A stretch of DNA of 6,369 nucleotides from assembly GCA_002448975.1 (NCBI GenBank), contig DKBO01000095.1:1-6369 (forward strand). The letters run 5' to 3'. The notes under the pieces were generated by a model, which worked only from the letters and a program-made list of their open reading frames with translations, had not been told where the DNA came from and did no database searches. The position numbers were made by a program, and so were the translations under genes. This DNA is from Nitrospiraceae bacterium UBA6898. GTDB lineage: Bacteria > Nitrospirota > Thermodesulfovibrionia > Thermodesulfovibrionales > UBA6898. Shown one piece after another: positions 5,671-6,369 of the stretch (its first letter is position 1; each line of letters opens with the position of its first letter).

Positions 5671-5703
5671 GACCAATTCTGCTGACTTATTGCCTAATTC
5701 TCC
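5671..5703 (-). promoter_or_regulatory. Candidate AraC-family operator: two direct repeats 21 bp apart
   Basis: On the minus strand the pattern G-N-AGAATT-N-G-N-C occurs at 5703-5692 and again at 5682-5671, exactly 21 bp apart (two helical turns). The nearer copy ends 6 bases upstream of the proposed -35. AraC-family activators bind tandem half-sites with this spacing next to the -35, so this is the best candidate site for the regulator encoded at 5769. Prediction from pattern only. Confidence 0.45.
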
Positions 5704-5705
5704 GA

Positions 5706-5728
5706 CAACAACGATTATTTGTTGCAAC
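5706..5728. promoter_or_regulatory. Dyad symmetry overlapping the regulator's -35
   Basis: CAACAA (5706-5711) and TTGTTG (5719-5724) are perfect inverted arms around 7 bases, and GTTGCAAC (5721-5728) is itself a perfect palindrome. Both overlap the putative -35 of the regulator gene, so a bound protein here could repress it. The arms are short and chance is possible. Confidence 0.3.
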
Positions 5729-5751
5729 ACAGGATTTGGCTTTGATACTAT
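5722..5751 (+). promoter_or_regulatory. Candidate promoter of the AraC-type regulator
   Basis: TTGCAA (5722-5727) and TACTAT (5746-5751) are separated by 18 bases, and TG at 5743-5744 makes an extended -10. Transcription from about 5758 would leave a leader of only some 11 bases, just including the AGGAG at 5758-5762. That short leader is unusual and lowers confidence. Confidence 0.35.
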
Positions 5752-5768
5752 GAAGGTAGGAGATATAT

Positions 5769-6369
5769 ATGAAAAAACAGTTCAAGAATCTGCATAATGA
5801 GACTGATACTATGTCAAACGCACTTGAGGCACTTCGCAAAAGCATTGCCCGATTGGCCGACAAGAACGACCGCACCGAGACTGCCTTATCGGGTTTGTCA
5901 CTTTATAGGAAGGATGGGCCGACCGGGCCGGTAAGCGCCATGTATGATCCATGCATATGCCTGGCGGTACAGGGGGCCAAGCGCGCGGTACTGGAGAGCG
6001 ATGAGTATGTGTATGACGCCCAGCATTATCTGATCACGCCCATCAACCTGCCCACGGTCGTGCAGATATTACAGGCGAGCCAGGATAAACCTTACCTCGG
6101 CGTTGTATTGAATCTCGATCTGCGCATACTGGCTGAGTTGATGGTGGACAGCGCCCTTCCTCAGCCCGAGACACAGAAGCCGGGCAGGGCCATGGCCATA
6201 GGCAAGGTAACACTGCCGCTGCTCAACGCCTTTCAGCGTTTGGTCGATCTGCTTGACGAGCCAACGGACATCCCCATTCTTGCGCCGATAATAAAGAGAG
6301 AAATATTTTACAGGTTACTCGTGGGAGAGCAGGGAATGCGCCTGCGTCAGATGGCTACGGCGGGCAGCA
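5769..6369 (+). CDS. AraC-family transcriptional regulator, AraC_N sensor domain (C-terminus beyond window)
   Basis: 200 codons, open at the right edge. ATG 5769-5771 has AGGAG 6 bases upstream; a later Met at codon 15 has a poorer site. The sequence fits the AraC_N domain (PF06719): ALRKSIARLADKNDRTETAL, then SAMYDPCICLAVQGAKRAVL (56-75), the YLITPINLPTVVQI strand pair, and the distinctive LLDEPTDIPILAPIIKREIFYRLL (161-184) leading to GEQGMRLRQMA, which normally precedes the two helix-turn-helix motifs. Usual length is about 300 residues, so the DNA-binding domain lies outside this window. C62 and C64 form a CXC in the core strand where relatives often carry one Cys. E. coli YqhC, as I recall a regulator of the same type, activates aldehyde reductase genes on exposure to aldehydes. 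By position this one most likely controls the divergent operon. Confidence 0.93.
   Translation, partial: MKKQFKNLHNETDTMSNALEALRKSIARLADKNDRTETALSGLSLYRKDGPTGPVSAMYDPCICLAVQGAKRAVLESDEYVYDAQHYLITPINLPTVVQILQASQDKPYLGVVLNLDLRILAELMVDSALPQPETQKPGRAMAIGKVTLPLLNAFQRLVDLLDEPTDIPILAPIIKREIFYRLLVGEQGMRLRQMATAGS

Noticed and set aside
5687..5875. Minus-strand frame of 62 codons across the regulator start
   Set aside because: It overlaps the divergent promoter region and the regulator's coding start and has no ribosome site or similarity; part of it reads like a chance hydrophobic stretch.

Overview
The window looks like a chromosomal segment of a Gram-negative bacterium. The evidence is an exported protein with a classical signal peptide, strong AGGAGG-type ribosome binding sites, moderate to high GC, and dispersed GTCATTCCCG palindromes of a type common in Desulfobacterota and other Proteobacteria-like genomes. 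I cannot fix the taxon from this sequence; a deltaproteobacterial-type or syntroph-type organism is a guess.

Layout. Positions 1-1007 (minus strand) hold the N-terminal 335 codons of a Gcr-type 'site-specific recombinase' family protein (PF10136-like) that runs off the left edge. Positions 1008-1438 hold no intact gene. They contain a possible response-regulator remnant (about 1011-1116), a dispersed palindromic repeat (1149-1217) inside a wider inverted repeat, and a decayed second cupin gene (about 1284-1429). From 5514 down to 1439, six minus-strand genes are tightly packed (gaps of 13-38 bases), each with its own good ribosome binding site. In order of transcription they are: a YahK-like zinc alcohol dehydrogenase/aldehyde reductase; a flavodoxin-fold reductase with a CX2CX2CX6C iron-sulfur-type motif; a PptA/4-oxalocrotonate-type tautomerase; a second zinc alcohol dehydrogenase; an exported double-domain carboxymuconolactone-decarboxylase-like protein; and a small cupin whose metal ligands match the manganese hydroxynitrile-lyase-type cupins. 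Positions 5515-5768 are a divergent control region. From 5769 the plus strand encodes an AraC-family regulator with an AraC_N domain, cut by the right edge before its DNA-binding domain.

How it may work. The arrangement of an AraC_N regulator divergent from reductases recalls E. coli YqhC with yqhD/dkgA, which responds to reactive aldehydes. The simplest reading is a carbonyl or electrophile detoxification/conversion operon: two zinc dehydrogenases and a flavoprotein for redox, a tautomerase for enol/keto chemistry, and cupin and CMD proteins of unknown substrate. The control region contains a candidate sigma70 promoter for the operon, two direct repeats exactly 21 bp apart just upstream of its -35 (the geometry of AraC-family half-sites), and a hairpin in the predicted leader. 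No substrate can be named from sequence alone.

The most notable points are the operon as a unit, the cupin pseudogene lying in frame directly behind the intact cupin, and the 21-bp repeats.
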